This document shows, piece after piece, positions 16,156 to 26,300 of a stretch of DNA of 47,162 nt. The notes below the pieces were generated by a model that was not told the DNA's origin, did no database searches, and was given only the letters and a program-made list of their open reading frames with translations. Made by a program: the position numbers and the translations under genes. Within the stretch, counting starts at the first letter, position 1. Each line of letters starts with the position of its first letter. The DNA lies in assembly GCA_023132155.1 (NCBI GenBank), contig JAGLYP010000013.1, positions 1 to 47,162 on the forward strand, given 5' to 3'. The DNA comes from Candidatus Parcubacteria bacterium. Its GTDB lineage: Bacteria > Patescibacteriota > Patescibacteriia > Patescibacteriales > UBA12075.

Positions 16156-16737
16156 ATGATCGCTTATTTAAGAGGAAAAATTAAAAATAAAGGACAAGGA
16201 TATATAATTCTTGATGTTCACGATGTCGGCTATAAGGTTTTTGTAAATGAGACAGTTTACGCGGAATTGGATATAGGACAAGAAGCGGAATTTTATATAT
16301 ATCAGAATGTTCGCGAAGACTCGCTTAGCCTGTTTGGTTTTAAGTTGCTAGATCAACTGGAAATGTTTGAGCTCTTGCTTTCCATCTCCGGTATCGGTCC
16401 CAAATCGGCTTTAGGAGTTTTAGGAATTGCAAGCACGGAAGATATAAAAGATTCAATCGCGCGCGGAGACTCTTCGCTTTTAACTAAAGTTTCCGGAATT
16501 GGAAAAAAAACCGCTGAGCGGGTTGTTTTGGATTTGAGAGAGAAAGTGGGGCACGCAGCACGCAGCACGCAGCACGCGTCAGACAGAGGAATGGTTGCCT
16601 CAGGGGATGAAATTGATGCCTTGATGGCGCTTGGCTATTCAATGATGCAGGCGCGAGACGCGCTTCGCCAAGTTGATTCAAATGTTAAGGACAGCGGAGA
16701 GAGAATAAAAGCGGCGCTGAAGTCAATTAATAATTAA
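16156..16737 (+). CDS. ruvA: Holliday junction helicase subunit RuvA
   Basis: RuvA (193 residues from ATG 16156) binds four-way DNA junctions and loads the RuvB motor. The N-terminal OB-fold begins MIAYLRGKI and ends near VREDSLSLFGF. Two helix-hairpin-helix motifs are clear, SGIGPK (78-83) and SGIGKK (113-118). The C-terminal UBA-like domain III, which contacts RuvB, includes DEIDALMALGYSMMQARDAL. The flexible linker before domain III carries a repeat-derived HAARSTQHAS (133-142), a tolerant place for an insertion. The in-frame start at 16126 lies in the end of the upstream repeat and is not used in my call. ruvB and ruvC are not adjacent. FemAB follows after 2 bases. Confidence 0.96.
   Translation: MIAYLRGKIKNKGQGYIILDVHDVGYKVFVNETVYAELDIGQEAEFYIYQNVREDSLSLFGFKLLDQLEMFELLLSISGIGPKSALGVLGIASTEDIKDSIARGDSSLLTKVSGIGKKTAERVVLDLREKVGHAARSTQHASDRGMVASGDEIDALMALGYSMMQARDALRQVDSNVKDSGERIKAALKSINN
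16552..16580 (+). repeat. In-frame 7-base repeat (CACGCAG)n in ruvA
   Basis: Three exact CACGCAG units and a fourth partial unit encode HAARSTQHAS in the linker before domain III. Three 7-base units equal 21 bases, so this copy keeps the frame. A close copy is in the U32 gene (15652-15680). Confidence 0.8.
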
Positions 16738-16739
16738 GA

Positions 16740-17714
16740 ATGAATATAGTTGAGATAAAAGATAAGAGCAGATATAATGCGAATGTAAGAGAGCAGAAAC
16801 ATAGCCAGTTTTTGCAGTCTTGGGAGTGGGGAGAGTTTCAAAAAAGCGTCGGCAATAAAGTTTTGCGTTTTGGTGTTGAAAATAATGGTAAAATAGAATT
16901 TGCTCTTACACTTATTAAGAATAATTTACCTTTTGGGATAAGTTATTTTTACGCGCCGAGAATTGGCATTAAATATTTAAGTGAAGAGAGGCTTGTTTTT
17001 CTGTTTAAAGAAATTAAGAAAAAAGCAAAGAATGAAAAAGTGATATTTTTACGTTTTGATCCAAGAAGTAAAGCACAAATCATAAATCATAAATCACAGA
17101 TTGTTAAGACTATTGACATCCAGCCAGGCAAAACATTAATTTTAGATATAGATAAATCAGAAGAAGAAATATTAAAGCAAATGCATCAGAAAACAAGATA
17201 TAATATTAAACTTGCCGTGAGAAAGAGTGTAGAGGTTAAAGTTGTTAAAGATATTGATAAATATTTTGATGAGTTTTGGCAGTTAATGGCGCAAACGGAA
17301 AAGAGAGACGGCTTTCGTTTGCATAATAAAAATTATTATTGGAAAATGTTAAAGTCTGATAAGAAGTTTATAAAATTAATCGCGGCTTTTTATAAAAATA
17401 AAATGTTATGCGCGAACATAGTTTCTTTTTTTGGAAATACGGCCGCATATGTTCATGGCTCTTCCGCAAATGAGAATCGGAATTTAATGGCCGCCTTTGC
17501 TTTACAGATGTTTACTATCAAGCTGGCAAAAGAATATGGTTTTAAGTATTATGATTTTAATGGAATAGACGAACAAAAATGGCCTGGCGTTACTCGTTTT
17601 AAAAAAGGTTTTGGCGGAGAAGAAGTTGATTATCCGGGAACTTATGACTTGGTTTTTGATTCTTTTAAATATAATTTATATAAAATATTAAGATGGGCGG
17701 GGAGGAAAATGTGA
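16740..17714 (+). CDS. FemAB-family aminoacyl transferase (peptidoglycan interpeptide bridge)
   Basis: The 324-residue protein has two GNAT-like folds typical of FemX/MurM enzymes, which add amino acids from aminoacyl-tRNA to lipid II peptides on the cytoplasmic side. Family traits include QSWEWGEFQKSVG near residue 30, the MHQKTRYNIKLAVRKSVEV block, FWQLMAQTEKRDGF, and the C-terminal YVHGSSANENRNLMAAFALQ and YDFNGIDE. Around residue 115 the stretch KAQIINHKSQIVK is encoded by a three-unit 7-base repeat (AATCATA-like), apparently an insertion between the first two strands of the second fold. The gene follows ruvA after 2 bases and precedes the Mur ligase, so both peptidoglycan genes lie together apart from a 123-bp repeat element. 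Confidence 0.9.
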   Translation: MNIVEIKDKSRYNANVREQKHSQFLQSWEWGEFQKSVGNKVLRFGVENNGKIEFALTLIKNNLPFGISYFYAPRIGIKYLSEERLVFLFKEIKKKAKNEKVIFLRFDPRSKAQIINHKSQIVKTIDIQPGKTLILDIDKSEEEILKQMHQKTRYNIKLAVRKSVEVKVVKDIDKYFDEFWQLMAQTEKRDGFRLHNKNYYWKMLKSDKKFIKLIAAFYKNKMLCANIVSFFGNTAAYVHGSSANENRNLMAAFALQMFTIKLAKEYGFKYYDFNGIDEQKWPGVTRFKKGFGGEEVDYPGTYDLVFDSFKYNLYKILRWAGRKM

Positions 17715-17731
17715 GATAATTTTTAATTTTG

Positions 17732-17854
17732 AATTTTTTGTCATTGCGAGCGCTAGCGAAGCAATCCCGTGGTACTTTGCACCATGCATTGTTAATTTAC
17801 GTCCGGTGTTCTATGGCGCGGGATTGTTTCGCAAGCTCGCAATGACAAAAAATT
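17732..17854. mobile_element. MITE-like element, copy 1 (TGTCATTGCGAGC ends)
   Basis: Inverted arms of about 39 bases (TTTTTTGTCATTGCGAGC.. to ..GCTCGCAATGACAAAAAA) flank an inner part containing, on the complement, AGAACACC and AATTAACAATG. Copy 2 at 30814-30928 has the same ends and the same inner blocks in the other orientation. No protein is encoded. The AT flanks are themselves complementary, so no target duplication can be named. Confidence 0.75.
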
Positions 17855-17879
17855 CAAAATTAGAAATTCAAAAGTATTT

Positions 17880-19262
17880 ATGAGCGTGTTATTCAAAATA
17901 AAAAAATTAATACCAAACAAATTATTTAAGCTATTACAGCCTATATATCACTTTATTTTCGCCTGGCTTGCCGCCCTTGTTTACGGTTTTCCCAGCGAAA
18001 AATTGATTGTAATCGGAGTAACCGGAACTACAGGTAAAACTACCAGCGTATATATGATCGCAAAAATGTTGGAACAGAGCGGAATAAAAACCGGATTTAC
18101 TTCAACCGCTATGTTTAATGACGGCAGACGCGAATGGATGAATGATAAAAAAATGACAATGATGGGCCGTTTTTTTACGCAAAGGATTTTAAAAAAGACG
18201 CGCGACAACGGCTGTCAGGCGGCTATTATTGAAACTACTTCAGAGGGAATCACGCAGTTTCGCCATCGTTTTATTAATTATGACTTGCTTGTTTTTACCG
18301 GTCTTTACGAAGAGCATATTGAGTCGCATGGCAGTTTTGAAAATTACAAAAAAGCCAAGGGAAAATTATTTGCTCATTTGCAAAGATGTCGAAAAAAATA
18401 TATTGACGATAATATGAAAGTCAATAAAATTTTATCCGGTTTTAAAAAAATTGAATATAAGCCGCTTAAAAAAACAATTATTGCCAACGGACTTGACGAA
18501 CATGCTGATTATTTTTTAAATTTTTGGGCGGAAAGAAAAATTGTTTATATAGATAATAAAAAGAATATCATAAAACAGGATAATATTGAATATGTGGATT
18601 TTGTCAATATAAAATCTGATAATCAAGGCACGACATTTAAATTTTTTGGAGTAGAAATTAACTTACCGCTTTTGGGTGAATTTAACGCGATTAATGCCAT
18701 GAACGCGGTCGGTGTCGGTTTGGCTTTGGATTTGCCAAAGAAAAAAATAAAAGGCGGTTTGGAAAAAATCACAGGAGTTGCCGGTCGTTTGGAAAAAATT
18801 AATGAAAATCAAGATTTTACCGTAATCGTTGATTATGCTTTTGAGTCCAATGCTGTAGAGAAATTATATAAAACTATAAGAAATATTCCTCATAAAAAAA
18901 TTATTCATGTTTTAGGCGCCGCCGGCGGCGGAAGAGACAAGGCGAAAAGGCCGATTTTAGGCAAATTAGCAGGTGCTAATAGTAATTATGTTATTGTAAC
19001 CAACGAAGATCCTTACGACGAAGATCCCGCGATAATTATTGATCAAGTTGCCTTGGGAGCGGAGCGCGCCGGGAAAAAGAAAAATAAAGATTTATTTATG
19101 ATTATGGACAGGCAAGAGGCGATAAAAAAGGCTTTTAAATTGGCGGACGCGAAAGATATTGTTTTAATTACAGGCAAGGGCAATGAGCAGGCAATTTGCA
19201 TCGCTAATGGGGAAAAGATTGATTGGGACGACAGAAAAGTTGCCAGAGAATTATTGAAATAA
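17880..19262 (+). CDS. MurE-like Mur ligase family protein without the usual N-terminal domain
   Basis: This 460-residue ATP-dependent ligase of the Mur family adds an amino acid to a UDP-muramyl peptide or a similar acid. A short hydrophobic, possibly membrane-associated N-terminus (about 10-37) replaces the usual UDP-binding domain. The P-loop GVTGTTGKTT is at 46-55. The central ETTSEGITQFRH block, LLGEFNAINAMNAVGVGLAL, and the C-terminal VDYAFESNAVEKLY and NEDPYDEDP follow. MurE of the diaminopimelate type has DNPR where this protein has NEDP, so the substrate could be another amino acid. The gene follows FemAB and a repeat element. Mur ligase fold is sure; the exact step is not. Confidence 0.83.
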   Translation: MSVLFKIKKLIPNKLFKLLQPIYHFIFAWLAALVYGFPSEKLIVIGVTGTTGKTTSVYMIAKMLEQSGIKTGFTSTAMFNDGRREWMNDKKMTMMGRFFTQRILKKTRDNGCQAAIIETTSEGITQFRHRFINYDLLVFTGLYEEHIESHGSFENYKKAKGKLFAHLQRCRKKYIDDNMKVNKILSGFKKIEYKPLKKTIIANGLDEHADYFLNFWAERKIVYIDNKKNIIKQDNIEYVDFVNIKSDNQGTTFKFFGVEINLPLLGEFNAINAMNAVGVGLALDLPKKKIKGGLEKITGVAGRLEKINENQDFTVIVDYAFESNAVEKLYKTIRNIPHKKIIHVLGAAGGGRDKAKRPILGKLAGANSNYVIVTNEDPYDEDPAIIIDQVALGAERAGKKKNKDLFMIMDRQEAIKKAFKLADAKDIVLITGKGNEQAICIANGEKIDWDDRKVARELLK

Positions 19263-19318
19263 ATGTAAAGAAATAATTTTTAGCTAAGGTTAAGCAATAA
19301 ATTTGAAAGAATTTTTAC

Positions 19319-19347
19319 TTGACAAATATTTTTAAGTTTGGTAACAT
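19319..19347 (+). promoter_or_regulatory. Sigma-70-type promoter with consensus -35
   Basis: TTGACA (19319-19324), 17-base spacer, TAACAT (19342-19347). Expected transcription start is near 19354, about 450 bases before the rpoB ATG. Confidence 0.7.
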
Positions 19348-19353
19348 AAGAAT

Positions 19354-19590
19354 ACTAAATTTTCTTTGTTTTATAGAAATTATATAATAGTATAAGTAAA
19401 ATAAAGAGACTGCAAATAATAAGTTTGTTTAACAATATGTTTATTTGTTGTTTTTTTATTTTGCTGATATTGGCACAAAATTGAGAATCTCCATGTGATT
19501 TAAAAATAAGCGAATTTAAGTGGGAATTTATATTCTTAATTAAATTATAGAAACAAAATAACTCAATCCGCAAGGTATTGAGGTTTTTTT
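19354..19590 (+). ncRNA. Candidate small RNA or rpoB leader RNA
   Basis: The span between the promoter and the terminator is about 235 bases. It encodes nothing longer than about 15 codons. An imperfect hairpin CAAATAA...TTATTTG lies near 19423-19457. I could not match it to 6S RNA, tmRNA or RNase P by eye. Whether it is a free RNA or a leader is undecided. Confidence 0.3.
19562..19590 (+). terminator. Intrinsic terminator inside the rpoB upstream gap
   Basis: CTCAAT (19562-19567) pairs with ATTGAG (19577-19582), followed by GTTTTTTT. It lies about 210 bases before rpoB and could attenuate the operon. Confidence 0.65.
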
Positions 19591-19677
19591 GCGTACAAGA
19601 ATAATTTTTTGCCGTAAATATTTAAATTCAAGAGGTGTAAAATTGATTTTATTTTGGTAATTATATAGTTATTATAG

Positions 19678-19738
19678 TAATTGTTATATTGTTAAATTGT
19701 TATAAATCAACAATAAAACAATATAACAATTTAGCAAT
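19678..19738. repeat. Inverted repeat of 8-base units before rpoB
   Basis: AATTGTTA/TATTGTTA/AATTGTTA is followed by the complementary ACAATATAACAATTTAGCAAT type. It is related to the dyad before hpf (11112-11183). Confidence 0.65.
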
Positions 19739-19802
19739 GAGTTTTATAGAAGTAAATTTAGTATTTTTTTAAAAAATAATTAATTATAATATTTAAAAAT
19801 AT

Positions 19803-22800
19803 ATGGCTCAAAAAATAAAAGAGGCTGTTTCAAAAACATTATCAAAAAGGCGGTATTTTACTGAATTTAAAAAATTTATGCCAATGCCTGATTTGATTGA
19901 AGTGCAAAAAAATTCTTATAATTGGTTTCTGGAAGAAGGTTTGGCGGATTTATTTGACGAAATTTCACCGGTTACTGATTTTATCGGCCGCGATTTAAAT
20001 TTATATTTTGAAGATTATTATTTAGATGAGCCTAAATTTAATGAAGTTGAGAGCCATGAGAAAAATATTACTTATGAAGCGCCTTTGCGGGTAAAAGTCC
20101 GTTTGGAAAATCAAAGAACAGGCGAGAAAAGCGCTCAAGAAGTTTTTTTGGGAGATTTTCCTTTGATGACAAAAAACGGAACTTTTATTATTAACGGAAT
20201 TGAAAGAGTGGTTGTTTCACAATTGATTAGAAGCGCGGGCGTGATATTTTCTTCGGAATTTATTAAAGGAAGAAAGTATTATGGCGCGAAGGTAATTCCT
20301 AATCGCGGAGCTTGGCTGGAAATTGAAACCGATGCCAATAAAGTTATTTGGGTGAGAATTGACAGAAAACGCAAAGTAGCGATTACTTCGCTTTTGCGCG
20401 CTTTTGGCGTAGCAAGCAATGAGGAGATTAAAGAATATTTTAAGGATGTTGATATTAAAATAAGCGATGATGATGTTAGCTATATTGACGCCACAATTGC
20501 CAAGGATTTGGCAAAAAATGAAGCTGAAGGCTTAAAAGAAGTATATAAAAGGATTAGGCCCGGCGATTTAGCGACAACTGATAATACCAAACAGCTTATT
20601 CACGCGATGTTTTTTCGTTTTGATCGATATGATTTTGATCGGGTTGGCCGTTATAAGCTTAACAGAAAGTTTAATTTTGATATTCCAAATAACAAAGAAA
20701 CAAGAATTTTGCGGGTAGATGATTTAATCGCTATTATTAAAGAGGTGGTCAGATTAAATATTACTCAAGACAAAGAGGATGATATTGACCATTTGGGCAA
20801 TCGCCGCGTAAGAGCGATTGGCGAGTTGATTCAAAATAAATTCAGAGTAGGTTTGGCGCGCATGGAAAGAATTATTAAAGATCGTATGAGCACGGCTGAA
20901 ATCAGCAATATTACTCCTAATAAGCTTATTAACGCGCGTCCTGTTATTTCAATTGTGAAAGAATTTTTTATGTCTTCGCAATTATCCCAATTTATGGATC
21001 AAACAAATCCATTGGCGGAATTGGAGCATAAGCGGAGATTATCAGCCATGGGTCCGGGCGGGTTAACCCGTGAAAGGGCGGGTTTTGATGTGCGTGATGT
21101 GCACACCACCCACTATGGGCGCATTTGTCCGATTGCGACGCCTGAAGGGCCGAATATCGGATTGGTCGGACACTTAGCCAGTTATGCCAAATTAAATAAA
21201 TACGGTTTTCTTGAGGCCTCATATAGGAAGGTTTTGCATGATATTGAAAATAATCCGGAAATTACCATTGGCAAAATTGCGCGTGAAGATATTAAAAACG
21301 AAAAAGGTAAAATTATTGTTAAGGCCGGCGAATTAATAAGTAAAAAATTAGCTGAAAAACTCAAAAAAAATTTAGATAAGGAAGCGCTTATTCCGATTAA
21401 GCCGGTAGTAACAGATGAATTATATTATCTTGATGCCTTTGAAGAAGAAAAATATATAACTACGGCCGCGACTACGCCGATTGATAAAAACGGTTATTTT
21501 TTGACGGATAAATGCGAAGTAAGAAAATACGGGCAGCCGGCTGCCGCCGAGGTTTGCAGGGTTGATTTTGTCGGAGTAGCCGCGAATCAGATTTTTTCGG
21601 TTGCCACTTCTTTAATTCCTTTTGCCGAACATAATGATGGACAGCGCTCCTTGATGGGAACAAACATGCAGCGCCAAGCGGTGCCTTTGATTACAACTGA
21701 TTCTCCGGTTGTCGGTACCGGCATTGAGGCTCGCGCGGCTCGCGATTCAGGGCATATTATTATCGCGGAGGAGGATGGCGAAGTAATTAAAGTAGATGCC
21801 GGGGCTATTGAAGTAAAAAGTAATGATGGAAAAACAAAATTATATAATTTAACCAAGTTTTTGAGATCAAACGCGTCTACTTGCATTAACCAGCGTCCGA
21901 TAGTTGATTTTGGGGATAAAATCAAGAAAGGGAATGTTTTAACCGATGGTCCGGCAATTGATAAAGGAGAATTGGCGCTTGGAAAAAATGTTTTGGTGGC
22001 TTTTATGGCTTGGGAAGGATTTAATTATGAAGACGCGATTATTGTTTCCGAGAAAGTGGTGAGGAACGATGTTTATTCATCAATACATATTGAAGATTAC
22101 AAAATTGATGTCAGGGATACAAAGCTTGGGCCGGAAGTGGTTACCAGCGATATACCGAATATCGGTGAAGAAAAATTAAAAGATTTGGATGAGCAAGGAA
22201 TAGTAAGAATCGGGGCTGAAGTATCTTCAGGTGATATTTTGGCAGGCAAAATTACTCCGAAAGGAGAAACCGAGTTAAGCGCCGAAGAAAAATTATTAAG
22301 AGCGATATTCGGTGAAAAAGCCAAAGATGTGCGTGATTCTTCTTTATATTTAGAACATGGCGAGCACGGTAAAGTGGTTGATATAAAAATATTTTCCCGC
22401 GAAGCCGGCGATAAGTTGTCAGCCGGTGTTTTGCAGTCAATCCAAATAACCGTTGCTAATTTAAGAAAGATTCAGGCCGGAGATAAGATGTCCGGCCGGC
22501 ACGGAAATAAAGGCGTAATTTCTAAAATTGTTCCGGTCGCGGATATGCCTTATATGGACGATGGAACGCCGGTTGATGTTATCTTATCGCCCTTGGGAAT
22601 TATTTCCCGTATGAACTTAGGGCAGCTGTTGGAAACTCATCTTGGTTTTGCCGCGACAAAATTAGGCTATAAAGCCGCTACTCCGGTTTTGAACGGATTA
22701 ACCGAAGAACAAATCAAGGAAGAATTAAAAAGAGCCGGTTTGCCGGAAGATGGCAAAGTGGTTCTTTATGACGGTAAAACCGGAGAGGCGTTTGATAATA

Positions 22801-23216
22801 AAATTACAGTCGGCTATAAATATATGTTAAAACTGAACCACATGGTTGACGATAAGATCCATCAGCGCTCAATCGGCCCTTATTCATTAATTACTCAGCA
22901 GCCCTTAGGAGGAAAAGCGCAGTTCGGCGGACAGCGTTTCGGAGAGATGGAAGTTTGGGCGTTGGAAGCTTATGGCGCCGCGCATACTTTGCAGGAGATT
23001 TTAACGATTAAATCAGATGATGTGCCGGGCAGAAGCAAGGCTTATGAAGCGATCATCAAGGGCGAGACAATCAGAAAAATGAATGTTCCGGAATCTTTTA
23101 ATGTTCTTGTCAGAGAATTAAAAGGCCTTTGTTTGGATGTGAAATTAATGGGCAGAGCGCCAAAGGCGGTTGAGGTTAGCGGGGATGAAGAGGAGAAAGA
23201 GAAAAGTGATAAATAA
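19803..23216 (+). CDS. rpoB: RNA polymerase beta subunit
   Basis: This is the catalytic beta subunit of RNA polymerase, 1137 residues, at the short end for bacteria because lineage-specific insertions are lacking. The fork-loop/rifampicin region reads [13 protein letters not shown] and [20 protein letters not shown], so Asp516, His526 and Ser531 (E. coli numbers) are kept, while Asn518 is Thr. The next block is [12 protein letters not shown] rather than the near-universal [12 protein letters not shown]. Later motifs [26 protein letters not shown]-type [21 protein letters not shown] and [24 protein letters not shown] are intact. The ATG at 19803 follows TTTAAAAATAT without a Shine-Dalgarno sequence. 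rpoC follows after 113 bases filled by a repeat. Confidence 0.99.
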   Translation: MAQKIKEAVSKTLSKRRYFTEFKKFMPMPDLIEVQKNSYNWFLEEGLADLFDEISPVTDFIGRDLNLYFEDYYLDEPKFNEVESHEKNITYEAPLRVKVRLENQRTGEKSAQEVFLGDFPLMTKNGTFIINGIERVVVSQLIRSAGVIFSSEFIKGRKYYGAKVIPNRGAWLEIETDANKVIWVRIDRKRKVAITSLLRAFGVASNEEIKEYFKDVDIKISDDDVSYIDATIAKDLAKNEAEGLKEVYKRIRPGDLATTDNTKQLIHAMFFRFDRYDFDRVGRYKLNRKFNFDIPNNKETRILRVDDLIAIIKEVVRLNITQDKEDDIDHLGNRRVRAIGELIQNKFRVGLARMERIIKDRMSTAEISNITPNKLINARPVISIVKEFFMSSQLSQFMDQTNPLAELEHKRRLSAMGPGGLTRERAGFDVRDVHTTHYGRICPIATPEGPNIGLVGHLASYAKLNKYGFLEASYRKVLHDIENNPEITIGKIAREDIKNEKGKIIVKAGELISKKLAEKLKKNLDKEALIPIKPVVTDELYYLDAFEEEKYITTAATTPIDKNGYFLTDKCEVRKYGQPAAAEVCRVDFVGVAANQIFSVATSLIPFAEHNDGQRSLMGTNMQRQAVPLITTDSPVVGTGIEARAARDSGHIIIAEEDGEVIKVDAGAIEVKSNDGKTKLYNLTKFLRSNASTCINQRPIVDFGDKIKKGNVLTDGPAIDKGELALGKNVLVAFMAWEGFNYEDAIIVSEKVVRNDVYSSIHIEDYKIDVRDTKLGPEVVTSDIPNIGEEKLKDLDEQGIVRIGAEVSSGDILAGKITPKGETELSAEEKLLRAIFGEKAKDVRDSSLYLEHGEHGKVVDIKIFSREAGDKLSAGVLQSIQITVANLRKIQAGDKMSGRHGNKGVISKIVPVADMPYMDDGTPVDVILSPLGIISRMNLGQLLETHLGFAATKLGYKAATPVLNGLTEEQIKEELKRAGLPEDGKVVLYDGKTGEAFDNKITVGYKYMLKLNHMVDDKIHQRSIGPYSLITQQPLGGKAQFGGQRFGEMEVWALEAYGAAHTLQEILTIKSDDVPGRSKAYEAIIKGETIRKMNVPESFNVLVRELKGLCLDVKLMGRAPKAVEVSGDEEEKEKSDK

Positions 23217-23231
23217 TTATAATAAAATAAT

Positions 23232-23319
23232 AGGATTTTTAAGATTTTTAAGATTTTTAAGATTTTTGGGATTGCGTATCCCAAAAATTTCAAATTTCTC
23301 AAAAATCCCAAACATCCCA
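23232..23319. repeat. 9-base tandem and inverted repeat between rpoB and rpoC
   Basis: GATTTTTAA is repeated three times, then TTTTTGGGA ... TCCCAAAAA, then complementary CAAAAATCCC units. Close relatives precede porB (28387-28466) and the DUF2207 gene (34551-34652). The repeat ends a few bases before the rpoC ATG. Confidence 0.7.
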
Positions 23320-23329
23320 TAATTAAAAT

Positions 23330-26300
23330 ATGCTGAACCCAATAAAAACAAGCGACTTTGATGCCATTAAATTAAAATTGGCTTCTCCGGAAGAAATTTT
23401 AAGCTGGTCTCATGGTTTGGTAATTCGTCCGGAAACGATTAATTACCGCACGCAAAAATCGGAAAAAGACGGGCTTTTTTGCGAGAAAATATTCGGTCCT
23501 TCAAAGGATTGGGAATGTTATTGCGGAAAATATAAAAAAATCCGTTACAAGGGTATTATATGCGATAAGTGCGGAGTGGAAGTTACAAGAAGCATTGTGC
23601 GCAGAGAGCGGATGGGGCATATTGAATTGGAAACTCCTTGCACGCATATTTGGTTTTTGCGCGGCTTATCTTCCAAAATCGGCTTAATTCTTGATTTGTC
23701 AATGCAAGCATTGGAAAAAGTGGTGTATTTTGCCAGTTTTATCGTAACCGACGTGAATGAAGAATTGCGTGACGCGACAATTGAACAGATTAAAAATGAG
23801 TTTAAGCAAAAGAAAAAATCAATTGAATCGGATTTTAGCAATCAAAGCAGACAGATAAAAGAAAAAAAATCCAAATTAATGCAAGGCGGCATGTCGGTAG
23901 CAGATGCCGATAAGGGTATCGCGGAAGATATCAATTTTTTGGAAAAAATAAAAGATGAAAAATTGGAAAATTTGCAAAGCGCTTTTGATCAAGCGCAAAG
24001 AGAATTAAAAGAGCTTAAGCCTCTATTAATTATTTCAGAAACAACTTATCAGAATTTAAGCTTAAAATACGGGCATATCTTTGAAGCCGGAATCGGGGCG
24101 GAGGCAGTGCGAAAATTATTGGAAAGAATTGATATTAAAAAAACCATTGGGCGTTTGGAAAAAGAGGTGATTGATGTAATTGACTCTAAAAAAGAAAAAA
24201 TGATGCGCCGCCTTAAGCTGTTTAAAAGTTTGAAAGCTAATGACATTAAGCCGGAATGGATGATTTTGAAAATTGTGCCGGTTATTCCTCCTGATTTGCG
24301 CCCGATGGTAGCTTTGGATGGCGGACGTTTTGCCACTAGCGATTTAAATGATTTGTATCGCAGGGTAATCAACCGCAATAATCGTTTAAGGCAATTGGTT
24401 GAATTAAACGCGCCTGAAGTTATTCAAAGAAATGAAAAGCGCATGTTGCAGGAAGCTGTTGACGCCTTGATTGATAATTCCGCGCGGCATGGAAAAACCG
24501 TAATTGCTTCTACCGGACAAAAGCGCATGCTTAAATCTTTGGCTGATTCTTTAAAGGGCAAGCAAGGCCGCTTCCGCCAGAATTTGCTTGGCAAGCGCAT
24601 TGATTATTCCGGCAGAAGCGTTATTGTTGTTAATCCTAAATTAAAACTTTATCAATGCGGTTTGCCGAAAATAATGGCAATTGAACTTTTTAAGCCGTTT
24701 ATAATCAGTAGGTTGATAAAACAGGAAGTAGTGCATAATGTTAGGAGCGCTTCGCGTTTTATTGAAAGTGGCGCTGATATCGTATGGGATATTTTAGAAG
24801 ATATTATTAAAGGCGCTTACGTAATGCTTAATCGCGCGCCAACTTTGCATAGACTGGGCATTCAGGCGTTTAAGCCGACTTTAATTGAAGGAAAAGCGAT
24901 CCAAATTCATCCGCTTGTGTGCAGCGCGTTTAATGCCGATTTTGACGGTGATCAGATGGCGGTGCATGTGCCATTAACCAAAGAAGCTATTAATGAAGCG
25001 GGTGAAATAATGCTTTCCGCGAAAAATCTTTTAAAACCGGCTACCGGCGATCCGGTGGTAGCGCCAGGCCAGGATATTGTTTGGGGAGCATTTTATATTA
25101 CCGATGAAGAAAATAACAAAAAGCAAGACAATGAGTTAAAATGTTTTTCTTCCGCGGAAGAAACAAGATTGGCGTATGAGCTAAAAGCAATTACATTGCA
25201 TGAGCCGGTTAGAGTTAAATTGCCTGAATTGGGATTAACCAGAACTACGGTTGGAAGGGTTATTTTTAATGATATATTGCCTCCGAGATTGCGTTTTGTT
25301 AACGAGGTTGTCGGCAAGGGTAAGTTAAAAAAATTAGTAAAAAATTGTTTTCGTTATTACGGCTCAAAAGAAACCGGAGAATTTTTAGATGATTTAAAAG
25401 AAAAAAGTTTTAGCTATATTACAAAAAGCGGGCTTTCCTGGGGGATGAATGATTTGCCGGGCTTGAAAGAAAAGGACGCGCTTATTTCGGAAACCCAGGA
25501 AATGGTGGAAAAAATTCAGGATCAATACGAGGAAGGATTGTTAACCGATTCAGAGCGATACGCCAAGATTATTGAGCTTTGGACAAATGTTAAAGATAAA
25601 GTTACCGGCATATGTAAAAAGGGATTGCCAAACGAAGGACCGGTTTATTCTATGATTGAATCCGGAGCGCGCGGCAGCTGGGCGCAGTTAACGCAAATTC
25701 TCGGCATGAAAGGCTTGGTTACTTCTCCATCCGGAGATATTATTGAACTTCCGGTTAAAGGAAATTTTAAAAAAGGTTTTCAGGTTTTGGAATATTTTAT
25801 TTCTTCCCATGGCGTGCGCAAAGGCTTGTCTGATACCGCCCTCAGAACCGCTAATGCCGGTTATTTGACCAGGCGCTTGGTTGATGTGGCTCAGGATATA
25901 ATTGTGGCAGAAGATGATTGCGGGGACGAAGAGGGCTTGGTAATTACAAAAGAGGAGAGTGAAAAATACGGAACGACTATTTTTGACAGAATTATCGGCA
26001 GATTTTTAGCGGATAATTTGAAAAATGTTAAAGGTAAAGTTTTAGTAAAAAAAGGCGAGCTTATTACAGAGGATATTATTGATAAAATTGAAGATGAGGA
26101 TGTCGGGGAGGCTTGTATTCGTTCGGTTTTAAGCTGTAAATTGGATAGAGGCGTGTGCGCGAAATGTTATGGCTGGGATTTGGGGCACAATAAAGAAGTG
26201 AAAAAGGGAACAGCGGTGGGAATTATCGCGGCGCAATCAATCGGCGAACCCGGAACGCAGCTTACTATGAGAACTTTCCATACCGGCGGTATTGCCGGTG

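Larger units (their letters stand above)
19263..19802 (+). other. 540-base gap upstream of rpoB: promoter, terminator and dyad, no gene
   Basis: The gap is AT-rich and has no open frame of note on either strand. It holds a good promoter (19319-19347), a terminator hairpin (19562-19590) and an 8-base-unit inverted repeat (19678-19738). Either a small RNA gene precedes rpoB, or the terminator acts as an attenuator in a long rpoBC leader. rplJ and rplL, usual neighbours of rpoB, are absent here. Confidence 0.7.

Noticed and set aside
19440-19490. Small reading frame (about 15 codons) in the rpoB upstream gap
   Set aside because: Too short, no start context, and probably part of the leader or RNA candidate.
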